Source: JBOFGK01 sp051649085 (GTDB lineage: Bacteria > Bacillota_I > Bacilli_A > UBA3375). Taken from it: a stretch of 44,286 bases of DNA. A model generated the notes under the pieces. That model had not been told where the DNA came from. It was given only the letters and a program-made list of their open reading frames with translations, and ran no database searches. This document shows positions 1-8,018 of the stretch, one piece after another (position 1 is the first letter of the stretch; each line of letters starts with the position of its first letter). The stretch spans positions 1-44,286 of the forward strand of contig JBOFGK010000057.1 in NCBI GenBank assembly GCA_051649085.1, given 5' to 3'. The translations under genes were made by a program, and so were the position numbers.

Positions 1-96
1 GATGACTATATGTTATACTACAACTACGAAAGACCACAAATGCACAAACAAAAAATGACACCCCACGAAGTGGAATGTCATATTATGTGTAGTTAA
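1..96 (+). CDS. IS3-family transposase, C-terminal fragment (partial at window start)
   Basis: The reading frame is open from base 1 and stops at TAA 94-96. It encodes 31 residues containing YYNYERPQMHKQKMTPHEV. This matches the end of the DDE integrase domain of IS3/IS150-type OrfB proteins, where a YNxxRPQ motif follows the catalytic Glu and a (S/T)P.E/Y motif comes near the C-terminus. The rest of the gene lies upstream of the window. Forty bases downstream comes a typical IS3-type terminal repeat, which supports the assignment. Confidence 0.85.
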   Translation, partial: DDYMLYYNYERPQMHKQKMTPHEVECHIMCS

Positions 97-136
97 ACTC
101 TTTTATTTCTTATTCCACTTTTTGGGGTTCAGTTCA
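1..136 (+). mobile_element. Right end of an IS3-family insertion sequence
   Basis: After the transposase stop, the sequence at 113-136 (TTCCACTTTTTGGGG followed by TTCAGTTCA) has the form of the right terminal inverted repeat of IS3-family elements, ending in CA. The matching left end would read TGAACTGAACCCC... and should lie upstream of the window. The adenylate-forming ligase frame continues directly from 137, so the element has inserted into that gene. The 3-4 bp target duplication cannot be tested without the left flank. Confidence 0.75.
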
Positions 137-862
137 ATATTTATTACACCTTTTATTTTAAGAAAATATTTTGATTATTGGCAAAAAAATGAATTGACAC
201 AGAAAATTTCCAAAAATCTAAAATATATTGAATATACTAGTGAATCGATGGCTAGCGAGGATAAAAAAGAATATGAAAAAAAATTAGGTGTAAAAATAAT
301 TTCAAATTATGGTTCAAGAGAGTTTTGGAATATAGCATATGAATGTGAGGAAGGAAAAATGCATTTTAACGATACTTTGCTATCAATAAAAACTGATAGT
401 GATAATGCTTTTTTATTAACAACACGTTATCAAGGAGTAATGAAATTTAATGATTACAAAATTGGTGATTTGGGAAAAATAGTACAAGGAAAATGCATGT
501 GCGGTCGCAGTGGGAGGATATTAGAATTTGATGGTACTAGGGATGCTTATAGAATTGGTGGAACGAATATAGATGGAAATAAATTAATTCGTGCAAACAT
601 GCGACAGATTATATTCAAAGATGCAGTGAATGGTGTCTTTGATATTGAGGTAATAGAGTATAAGAAATTGAAGTTTCGAGTCTCAGTTTGGGTAGATTTT
701 GAAAAGTTCAATAATACACTTTTTATAGAAAAATTCAAAGAATATTTAGAAACGGACTTAAATAAAAAAGTTTTCATAGAGTTCTTTTTTAATTCAGAGG
801 AAAGAAAAAATGAAAGATTAAAGGAAAATATTTTTGTTAGAAAGGACCAAAATGGAAATTAA
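122..862 (+). pseudogene. CapK/PaaK-like adenylate-forming ligase, 5' end removed by the IS element
   Basis: This is the C-terminal half of a phenylacetate-CoA ligase/CapK-type enzyme, a family usually about 430 residues long. Supporting segments are a NYGSREF motif (adenylation loop), YKIGDLGKI (the conserved GD region), a CMCGRSGRI cysteine-containing segment, and a following DGTRDAYRIGGTNI stretch. The frame can be opened only from a TTG at 122 inside the IS inverted repeat. Authentic gene sequence begins at about 137, so the N-terminal half has been displaced. Its stop overlaps the next gene by 11 bases, showing that it was the upstream member of the same operon. A truncated product could still be made if the IS supplies transcription, but it would lack the N-terminal substrate-binding domain. 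Confidence 0.7.
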
Positions 863-1919
863 AATGAATGAATTGTCGCTAAATACTAATGCAATTAGTG
901 AGTGCAATAAAGTACTAAAAAGTGGAAAGTTTGTATATGGAGAATTGTGCAACAAATTCGAAAAAAAAATAGAAACATTTTTAAATGTAGATTTTTGTGT
1001 CGTTACTAGTTCGGGAACAACGGCATTGTATACAGCTTTAAATGCACTAGAAATCAGACAAAATGATTTGATTTATACAACACCATTCACCTTTGTTGCA
1101 ACTGTATCGACGCCTAAACTATTTGGATGCAAGCTTGAATATATTGATTTTGATTCAAGAACTTTTCAAATTAGTTTTGAAGAATTAGTAATAAAGTGCG
1201 AGAGGAAAAAACCAAAAGCAGTTATTGTTGTACACTTATTTGGAAATAGTTGTGAAATTGATAAAATAGCAAAATACTGTAAAAAAAAGGATATACTTCT
1301 TATAGAGGATTGTGCTCAATCTTTTGGTACAAAATATAATAATCAGTATGTAGGAAGTTTTGGCGATGTCTCAATTTTTAGTTTCTATCCGACGAAAAAT
1401 TTAACGACAATGGAAGGGGGGGCAGTGGTTACAAATAATATGGAAATATACAATCGTGCAAAAAATTTTATAAATCATGGGCAAAGTGATACCTACAAAT
1501 ATATTGCAGTTGGAACGAATTTTCGAATGCTTGAAATTTCAGCAGCAATCGGAAATGTTGAAATCTTAAATATTGAAGAAAGAATAAAGAGAAAAAGAAA
1601 AAAAGCTCAAGAATATTTATCAAAAATAAAAAACAGTAAAATAATTCTCCCATACTTTAGTGAAAATGTATATCATTCTTTTAATCAATTTACAATTTTA
1701 GTAAAAGATAGGAAAGATTTTATAAAATATTTGAAAAAAAACGGCATAGAGTCAAAAGTTTTTTATCCTGAGTTGTTAAGCGAAATAGAATTTTTAGCGG
1801 ATATTAATTTTCGAACAAAAAATATAAACACAACCAAAGAAATTATTTCAATCCCCATAAGGTACAATATGTCTAATAATGAACTACAAAAAGTAATAAA
1901 GGTTCTAAATGAATGGTAA
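852..1919 (+). CDS. DegT/DnrJ/EryC1/StrS-family PLP-dependent aminotransferase
   Basis: The protein has 355 residues, close to the family norm of 360-390. Visible family features are SSGTTAL (about 53-59, phosphate cup), IEDCAQSFGT (about 151-160, with Asp153 contacting the PLP pyridine) and FYPTKNLTTMEGG (about 178-190), in which Lys182 should be the Schiff-base lysine. These enzymes transfer an amino group to a keto group of a sugar or cyclitol, commonly nucleotide-bound. I chose ATG 852 over an upstream TTG at 834 because AAAGGA lies just before it. The start overlaps the upstream ligase remnant by 11 bases and the stop overlaps the next gene by 11 bases. The adjacent Gfo/Idh/MocA oxidoreductase is a common partner that creates the keto group. 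Confidence 0.88.
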   Translation: MEIKMNELSLNTNAISECNKVLKSGKFVYGELCNKFEKKIETFLNVDFCVVTSSGTTALYTALNALEIRQNDLIYTTPFTFVATVSTPKLFGCKLEYIDFDSRTFQISFEELVIKCERKKPKAVIVVHLFGNSCEIDKIAKYCKKKDILLIEDCAQSFGTKYNNQYVGSFGDVSIFSFYPTKNLTTMEGGAVVTNNMEIYNRAKNFINHGQSDTYKYIAVGTNFRMLEISAAIGNVEILNIEERIKRKRKKAQEYLSKIKNSKIILPYFSENVYHSFNQFTILVKDRKDFIKYLKKNGIESKVFYPELLSEIEFLADINFRTKNINTTKEIISIPIRYNMSNNELQKVIKVLNEW

Positions 1920-2742
1920 ATCGATTTGCATAGTTGGGCTTGGAAAAATGGGACTATTACATTTTAAAATGCTTTTAAAAAGAGACGATATAAAATTTCC
2001 AGTAAATGTGTTCGAGACAAATGAAAAAAGAAAGAACATAGAAAAAAAATTTGGGGGAAAAATAAAATTTATTGAAGAAGAAGATCTAGTTGAAGCAGAA
2101 TATATTATTATTACTGCACCGACTTTTTTGCATAAATATTTTCTGAAAAAATTTAAAAATAAAAAAATTTTAATTGAGAAGCCACTTATTTCATTAACAC
2201 AAAGTATGCATATTAAAGATGTGTTTCATCAAAATAAAATAATGGTTGGATATAGCGAACTTTTTAGAACAAGCAATTATTTTTTTTTGGAATTAGTGAA
2301 ATTTCACGTACCTAAAGAAGTAATAATTAAAAGAACAAGTGTCTCAAGAACTAATTTTACAAATGTTATTGAGGATTTAGCTGTCCATGACTTAGTATTA
2401 CTGTACAAAGAGCATATGTTGGGAGACTTTATAATAGAAAAAAAAATAATTCGGAAAAATACTGCAACAATTAATTTTAGAACAGCGGATAGTGTATATA
2501 AATTAAAGTATTCAAATGAGATTCAAAGTGGAAAATATATGTTATTCAAAAAAAATAAACAAAAATATATCAGTACTTTTAATAAAATTTATATAATTGA
2601 TGAAAATGATATTGTTTTTAAAATTAATTTTAACGAAAATCCATTATTAAGAGAACATGATTGCTTTTTTAAGCAAAAAAACAATTCAACATACAATGAA
2701 GAAGAGAAAATTTTTAAAATACTTAAGGAGATACATGAATAA
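1909..2742 (+). CDS. Gfo/Idh/MocA-family NAD(P)-dependent oxidoreductase
   Basis: The 277-residue protein begins with a Rossmann motif, CIVGLGKMGLLH (GxGxxG), and has the family's EKP motif at about 90 (ILIEKPLI), where Lys is the usual catalytic residue. An AVHDLVLL segment supplies the typical active-site His. At 277 residues it is shorter than many relatives (about 330-350). The family oxidises or reduces hydroxyl groups of sugars and inositols. Together with the preceding DegT enzyme it could make an amino sugar or aminocyclitol by an oxidation/transamination pair, as in kanosamine-type pathways; this pairing is inference. The ATG lies 11 bases inside the end of the aminotransferase gene and is preceded by AAAGG. 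Confidence 0.82.
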   Translation: MNGKSICIVGLGKMGLLHFKMLLKRDDIKFPVNVFETNEKRKNIEKKFGGKIKFIEEEDLVEAEYIIITAPTFLHKYFLKKFKNKKILIEKPLISLTQSMHIKDVFHQNKIMVGYSELFRTSNYFFLELVKFHVPKEVIIKRTSVSRTNFTNVIEDLAVHDLVLLYKEHMLGDFIIEKKIIRKNTATINFRTADSVYKLKYSNEIQSGKYMLFKKNKQKYISTFNKIYIIDENDIVFKINFNENPLLREHDCFFKQKNNSTYNEEEKIFKILKEIHE

Positions 2743-4231
2743 AAATGTTTTATTGATAGATGCAGATAATTTCGAACGCCCCGTAAGTAATGAAATTGCA
2801 ACTGGAATAATTGAGTCAGGTTTACAAGAGATGGGTTTTAACGTTAACGCGTTATATAATGTATCATATGAGGATTTAATCAAGGAACTGGAAAAAAATG
2901 AATATAAATATTTAGGTGTATATATGAAGTTTTCGGAAGAATTCGAAAAAATCTATGATTTAATGTGTAAAGCAAAAAAAAAAGGAATAATTGTCTTTTT
3001 CTATGGATTATATCCAACTTTGTGGTATAGACATCTTGTAAAGGAAATAAAATGGATTGATTATATTTTTGTAGGTGAACCTGAATATGATATATTAAAA
3101 ATTTTCAAAAATGGTATAGAATCAAAAGGAGAGCCAGAAATAGTATTCTCATCAAATGTCCATCCAGATAAATTACCATTTCCAATTTCTAAAGGTGGAG
3201 AATATGTTTCAATGATTTCAAGAGGATGTATGAGTAGATGTACGTTTTGCGACGATGTTGATTATTACAATAAAGTAAGATTAAGAACAGTTGAGAACGT
3301 TATATTAGAATTGAAAAAAAATTGTAGAAATACTTTAAACAAAGTTTTTTTTGCAGATTTAGACTTTTTAATGATTGATGAAATTGATTCGACATGGATA
3401 AACAGATTTGCTGAAAAAGTTGTAAAAGAAAAAATTATGATTAAATTTTCCTTTCAAACAAGAATTGATCGGATAAATAAAGTTAGTAATGAAGTTTTAT
3501 GTACTCTAAAAAGAATTGGACTACAGGGGATTTCGATTGGTATAGAAAACGTAAATGAACGGATTCAAAGAAATTTCAACAAAAAAAATGAAACGAAAAA
3601 AGAAGTTAAAAATGCTATAAAAAAACTAATGGATCTAAAAATACCGTATAAAATGAATTTCATCTTGTTTGAGCCAACAACATCTGTTGCTGAGATAGAA
3701 GAAAATCTATTATTTCTTGAAGAAATTGACTTTCCAAGAGGAACAAGCATTACACACCCACCAATCTCTTTACCGACACAATTGATGATAAAAAAGGATT
3801 CGAGAGCATATAGATTTTATAAAAAAAAAACTTTGTCTGGATTGAAAGTGGAAAAATACAATATAGTTTATCAATTAAATGATAGTAATGTAATTGAATT
3901 GCAAGAAAAACTACTAAATTATAGAAAAATGTTTGCAAAGTATTGGCATAATATATACAAGGCGATTGAAATTATCGATACTGTTGATATTGGTATTGAA
4001 AAGATTAGAATAGCAAAAATTATAAAAAAAAGCAAAAAACTTGATTTGATAATATTCAAGAATTTGATTAAAAATGACCTGGAAAATGTTATAGAAGAAA
4101 ACAAAACAGAAATTATAGAAATAGAGACAAGCATTGATGAATTTATTTCAAATTTTAAAAACATTAATGTGAGCCCAAGTAATTGGCATGGTCAATTAAA
4201 TTATGTAAAAAGGAGAGAAAATGAACTGTGA
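2735..4231 (+). CDS. B12-binding-domain-type radical SAM protein
   Basis: The protein has 498 residues. Its N-terminal 150 resemble a cobalamin-binding Rossmann-like domain of class B radical SAM proteins (NVLLIDADNF start, VGEPEYDIL element), but I see no DxHxxG cobalamin-ligating motif. The radical SAM core follows with SRGCMSRCTFCDD, giving a CxxxCxxC cluster motif at about Cys165, Cys169 and Cys172, and a later GIGIEN-like ISIGIENVNERI strand. The C-terminal 170 residues are Lys-rich without a recognised domain. The start at 2735 is chosen because AAGGAG (2725-2730) precedes it; it overlaps the upstream gene by 8 bases. In this operon it could methylate, cyclise or rearrange a carrier-bound or sugar intermediate. 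Confidence 0.85.
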   Translation: MNKNVLLIDADNFERPVSNEIATGIIESGLQEMGFNVNALYNVSYEDLIKELEKNEYKYLGVYMKFSEEFEKIYDLMCKAKKKGIIVFFYGLYPTLWYRHLVKEIKWIDYIFVGEPEYDILKIFKNGIESKGEPEIVFSSNVHPDKLPFPISKGGEYVSMISRGCMSRCTFCDDVDYYNKVRLRTVENVILELKKNCRNTLNKVFFADLDFLMIDEIDSTWINRFAEKVVKEKIMIKFSFQTRIDRINKVSNEVLCTLKRIGLQGISIGIENVNERIQRNFNKKNETKKEVKNAIKKLMDLKIPYKMNFILFEPTTSVAEIEENLLFLEEIDFPRGTSITHPPISLPTQLMIKKDSRAYRFYKKKTLSGLKVEKYNIVYQLNDSNVIELQEKLLNYRKMFAKYWHNIYKAIEIIDTVDIGIEKIRIAKIIKKSKKLDLIIFKNLIKNDLENVIEENKTEIIEIETSIDEFISNFKNINVSPSNWHGQLNYVKRRENEL

Positions 4232-4445
4232 AATAAAAAAGGTATTGATGACTTATGGAGATGTACAAATATTAAAAAATGATGAAAATATTATTGAATC
4301 ATTTGAGCTTGATTCGTTAGATATTGTCGATTTAATTGTCGAATTAGAAGAAAAATTTAAAATAAATATAGAGGATAATTTAGAAAAATTTGTAGATTAT
4401 ATAAGTATAGATACAATTAATGAAATATTGGATGGGGTAGAATAA
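4221..4445 (+). CDS. Acyl carrier protein
   Basis: This 74-residue protein is acidic and has the phosphopantetheine attachment motif DSLDIVDLIVELEEKF, with Ser32 as the modified residue. The four-helix ACP pattern (a second EEKFKINIED segment, then a closing helix) is intact. It is preceded by AGGAGA and overlaps the radical SAM gene by 11 bases. The next gene, one base downstream, encodes an adenylate-forming ligase, an arrangement typical of a stand-alone carrier protein loaded by its own ligase. It is probably dedicated to this pathway rather than to fatty acid synthesis, since no fab genes are nearby. Confidence 0.92.
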   Translation: MNCEIKKVLMTYGDVQILKNDENIIESFELDSLDIVDLIVELEEKFKINIEDNLEKFVDYISIDTINEILDGVE

Positions 4446-4446
4446 A

Positions 4447-5640
4447 ATGATTTGGGAAAAATTACCGGAACAATTTACGATTGAAGATGATTTAAAAAAA
4501 TTAAGCGCAAGTGAATTTAGAGATATGTGTAATGAAATTTATAGTAAAATATCAGCTCAAAGAAGTATTTTTGAAATTTCAGGCTGTAATAATATTGAAC
4601 TTATTGCAAATTATTTAGCATATTTTGAGTCACAAAATAGTTTGGTGATAAATGGATCATCTAAAAAAAAAATATCAATTAATAAACTCCACAATGATGA
4701 AATTAATTCACTTGGGAGTGACTATTTAATATTGAAAACATCTGGTTCTACAGGACTTAGAAAAACTTGTGGATTTACAAAGAAAAAAATAATAGAAAAT
4801 GCCAAAGCACATTCAGAAAGTATTAATTTATCCAATGATGGAATTGGATTAATATGTATGCCGATTGAATTTGGTTATGCAAATACTGCACAGCTTTGGT
4901 CTTACATACTATTAGGTAAATCGATTAGATTAACATCAAAAAAATCAATAATAAATATTGTTGATATACTAAAAAATGAAAAAATAACAGATGTAACTTT
5001 CGGAGGATCTCTTGTAAATGCAGAATTTATTACTAAATTAAAGAAAAATTTCGCCAAAAGTGAAATTTATCAAACTTATGGTCAAACAGAATTTGGTCCG
5101 AGAATAAGTACTAGTAATATTAGAAAAAATGGAATTTATTTTGAGAAGTGTCTAAAAGGAATTAAGTATTTTTTCGCAGAAAGTGGAGAACTTTTTGTGA
5201 AAAGTCCATTCTATTGTGATTGGGTATTAACTGGAACTGAAGTTGTGATAAATAAAAATTTTATCGGGACAGGAGATATATTTGAAATAAAAGATGAAAA
5301 ATTCAGATTTTGTTGCAGGAATTCGGAAATATTAAAGTTTAAAGGATTTCGCTGTTCTATAAATGAGATAATAAATGGGGTTGAAAACAAATTTGAAGTT
5401 AATTGTCAAGCAGTTCGAATTTTGGGTACGGTTGGAAATGATACATACATATTAAGAATAGTAGAAAGTGATGAATTGAAAAAAAAGAAGAGTGAGTCTG
5501 AAATTATTCAGCAAATTATAGAGTATACAAAAAATAAATTTAGTAAAAATTTTATTCCACTAAAAATTGTTTTCGTATCTGATGATCAAATTGAGTATAC
5601 TAAAAGTGGAAAAAAGAAGGTAATCGTAAATGAAATCTAA
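4447..5640 (+). CDS. AMP-dependent acyl- or amino-acid-activating ligase (ANL superfamily)
   Basis: The protein has 397 residues, short for the family (about 450-550). ANL motifs are in order: the P-loop-like LKTSGSTGLRK at about 98 (A3), YQTYGQTEFGP at about 211 (A5), GTGDIFEI at about 274 (A7), LKFKGFRCSINEI (A8/A10 hinge region) and a C-terminal YTKSGKKKV with the probable catalytic Lys (A10). It should adenylate a carboxylic acid and load it onto the adjacent acyl carrier protein. The substrate cannot be read from sequence. The reduced length indicates a compact N-terminal subdomain. It starts one base after the ACP stop and overlaps the SDR gene by 11 bases. Confidence 0.85.
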   Translation: MIWEKLPEQFTIEDDLKKLSASEFRDMCNEIYSKISAQRSIFEISGCNNIELIANYLAYFESQNSLVINGSSKKKISINKLHNDEINSLGSDYLILKTSGSTGLRKTCGFTKKKIIENAKAHSESINLSNDGIGLICMPIEFGYANTAQLWSYILLGKSIRLTSKKSIINIVDILKNEKITDVTFGGSLVNAEFITKLKKNFAKSEIYQTYGQTEFGPRISTSNIRKNGIYFEKCLKGIKYFFAESGELFVKSPFYCDWVLTGTEVVINKNFIGTGDIFEIKDEKFRFCCRNSEILKFKGFRCSINEIINGVENKFEVNCQAVRILGTVGNDTYILRIVESDELKKKKSESEIIQQIIEYTKNKFSKNFIPLKIVFVSDDQIEYTKSGKKKVIVNEI

Positions 5641-6316
5641 TATACTAATTATTTCAAATGGGTATATAAGCAAAAATATCAAAAAAATTCTTTTGAAAAA
5701 AGGTGACAACGTTTATGTAACAGGTAGAAGAGAGACTTATGATTTTTATTTGGATTTCAGTGGTGCTATAGAAAAACAAACAATGACTTTATTATTAGAC
5801 TTTTGTGAAAAACGTCAAATCAATTCATTTATTTTCGCTTGTGGAACGCAGGAGCAAAAAAGGATTGAGGGAATTTCAGTTGATAAATTTCAAAAGTTTT
5901 TTGATGATAATTTTATTTTTTATTTAAATATCTTTAATGGACTAAATAAATTTATGCGTAAAAATAGATGTAATCTTATTTTTATATCCTCAGTCTATAG
6001 TGAAAAATTATATGAAAAAAATTTTTTATACTCAGCAAGTAGGTCAATTATCGAAAAATTTGCTATTCAAATAGCAATAGAAGAAGGAGTCTATGGAATA
6101 AAGTCCAATATTGTTTGTCCAACTTTTTATCCATCACCAATGAACTCTATCGAGGATTCAAATAAAAAAGAAAAGAAAAGTTTAAAACAGAGTTGTTTAA
6201 ATAATACACCAGATATAAAAGAACTATCAAAATTTATATATTTACTTACACGAAACGAAAATTTAGTTTCTGGACAAAAATTTATCATTGATAATAGGAT
6301 TTGCCATGATTACTAA
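5630..6316 (+). CDS. Divergent short-chain dehydrogenase/reductase (SDR) family protein
   Basis: The protein has 228 residues with an SDR-like layout: an N-terminal beta-strand/glycine region (ILIISNGYISKNI), an ACGTQEQ segment where NNAG is usual, a FISSVYS strand with candidate catalytic Ser (120/121), and Tyr134 in LYSASRSI. The catalytic YxxxK motif reads Y-S-A-S-R, so Lys is replaced by Arg138, and the glycine-rich loop is degenerate. It could be a modified reductase/epimerase or a non-catalytic partner. The gene overlaps both neighbours by 11 bases, placing it firmly in the operon. Confidence 0.72.
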   Translation: MKSNILIISNGYISKNIKKILLKKGDNVYVTGRRETYDFYLDFSGAIEKQTMTLLLDFCEKRQINSFIFACGTQEQKRIEGISVDKFQKFFDDNFIFYLNIFNGLNKFMRKNRCNLIFISSVYSEKLYEKNFLYSASRSIIEKFAIQIAIEEGVYGIKSNIVCPTFYPSPMNSIEDSNKKEKKSLKQSCLNNTPDIKELSKFIYLLTRNENLVSGQKFIIDNRICHDY

Positions 6317-8018
6317 AAATATACAATTATCATATAAATATTCAATAAAGCATGTAGCAAGTTGTTTCCTTCTGCCATTTTTAACCTTACTTTTAAAATG
6401 CTTCAAATTAAGCTTCATTTTTTTACTAATTGAACTTTTTGTACTAGATACAACCCTAAATAATAAAGCTTATATTTTGATTATCATAATTATTGGCTAC
6501 TCAATAATTGACTATTTAGTTTATATTTGGAATCTATATATTCAAAATACTAGATTTAAAATAATTAAATCTTTCAAGGAAGAAATTATCAACAAAGCTT
6601 TAGCTATTTCATATGAAGATTTACAAAAAAAAGAAATTAAAGGACTTTATTATAAGGCACTTGAAAGCATTAATCAAGGTTATTTAGGGATTGGTGGAAC
6701 AATTTTTGTCACTAAAGATTTACTAGTAGAAGTCTATTTGATAATTACAGTTATTTGTTTTTCTTTAGTTTATAGTATTTACTTGTTTGCTTTTTTCTCA
6801 GTAAGTTTAATAATTATGTTATTTATTTATCGGGAAGTTGGAAGTATTGAAAAACTTAAAGAAGAAAAAGTATTTCAAGCTAAAACTAACCAACAAGTAA
6901 GTGAAAGATATTTAACTGAAATTGCCTTTGCAAAAGAATTAAGAATATTTAATTTTCGAGAACTTTTTATGAGAAAATACAATCAAGATTCGATTGCAAT
7001 TATTATAGCTCAAAAAAAATTTAACCGTAAGAAAATAAAGTTTGATCTAGTAGTTAACTTGATTAAAGCCTGTTTATATTTTGGATGTTTTTATATTTTT
7101 ATTAGTACAAATAGTTTAAGTTTACTAATAATTTTTTTGGCATTAAATGAATTTATTTATGCGAGTGAACGAATGGTTTTACCAATTAGACGACTAAAAG
7201 TTATTGAAGAACAATCAAAGAGTGTTTATCAGTTTTTAGAGTTAAGTGAAGTCGAAAAAAGAAAATTAGAATATGAACTACCTGCTGACTGGACAATAAA
7301 AATCGAAAATTTGAATTACTGGATTGAGCAAAAAAAAGTTTTAGATAATTTGCAATTTTGCATCCGCAGAAATGAGAAAATTTGTATTTTAGGAAGAAAT
7401 GGGGCTGGAAAATCAACATTACTTCATTTTTTATCAGGTCTAATTGAAGCCCCAGAAGCACAAATAAAAATTAATGATCAACAATTAGATCTTAGGAGTA
7501 AAGAGTTTTTTGAACATGTAACATCGACAATTTTTCAAGAGACTGTTACTTATTCGGAAACAATCTTAGAAAATAGTGATTTAAATGTAAGTGAAAGTGT
7601 TCTTGCTGAGCTTTTAAAAACGACGGATATTCGTGGATTACAACAAAAAAAAACAAACACAATGATGACAAAATATTTCGATGATAATGGAATAGAATTA
7701 TCTGGAGGAGAATATCAAAAATTTGAATTTCTAAAATTACAGTTTCAAAATAAAAAAATAATTCTTTTAGATGAACCAAGCAGTGCAATGGACAAATATT
7801 CAGAAATTACTTTTTTTGAGAATTTATTTGAAACATATCACGATAATACAGTATTAGTTGTTGTTCATAATTATCAAATAATTTCAGAGTTTGAAAAATG
7901 TCTTGTACTTGATGAAGGAAAAATAATTTTTGCTGGAGAAGTTAGCGGATACATAAAAACAAATCACTATTTAAAAATGATTAATAACTTGGAGGAAAAA
8001 AATGAGGGTGTTCGTTAA
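6306..8018 (+). CDS. ABC exporter half-transporter (membrane domain fused to ATPase)
   Basis: The protein has 570 residues. The first 320 carry several hydrophobic membrane segments. The C-terminal ATPase has Walker A GRNGAGKST (about 362-370), signature LSGGEYQK (about 465), Walker B IILLDEPSSAMD (about 487) and a switch His in VVHN. I use ATG 6306, preceded by AGGAT, rather than an upstream TTG. It overlaps the SDR gene by 11 bases and the second ABC gene by 17, so the two probably form a heterodimer. In this operon the likely role is export of the finished product or self-protection. Confidence 0.87.
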   Translation: MITKNIQLSYKYSIKHVASCFLLPFLTLLLKCFKLSFIFLLIELFVLDTTLNNKAYILIIIIIGYSIIDYLVYIWNLYIQNTRFKIIKSFKEEIINKALAISYEDLQKKEIKGLYYKALESINQGYLGIGGTIFVTKDLLVEVYLIITVICFSLVYSIYLFAFFSVSLIIMLFIYREVGSIEKLKEEKVFQAKTNQQVSERYLTEIAFAKELRIFNFRELFMRKYNQDSIAIIIAQKKFNRKKIKFDLVVNLIKACLYFGCFYIFISTNSLSLLIIFLALNEFIYASERMVLPIRRLKVIEEQSKSVYQFLELSEVEKRKLEYELPADWTIKIENLNYWIEQKKVLDNLQFCIRRNEKICILGRNGAGKSTLLHFLSGLIEAPEAQIKINDQQLDLRSKEFFEHVTSTIFQETVTYSETILENSDLNVSESVLAELLKTTDIRGLQQKKTNTMMTKYFDDNGIELSGGEYQKFEFLKLQFQNKKIILLDEPSSAMDKYSEITFFENLFETYHDNTVLVVVHNYQIISEFEKCLVLDEGKIIFAGEVSGYIKTNHYLKMINNLEEKNEGVR

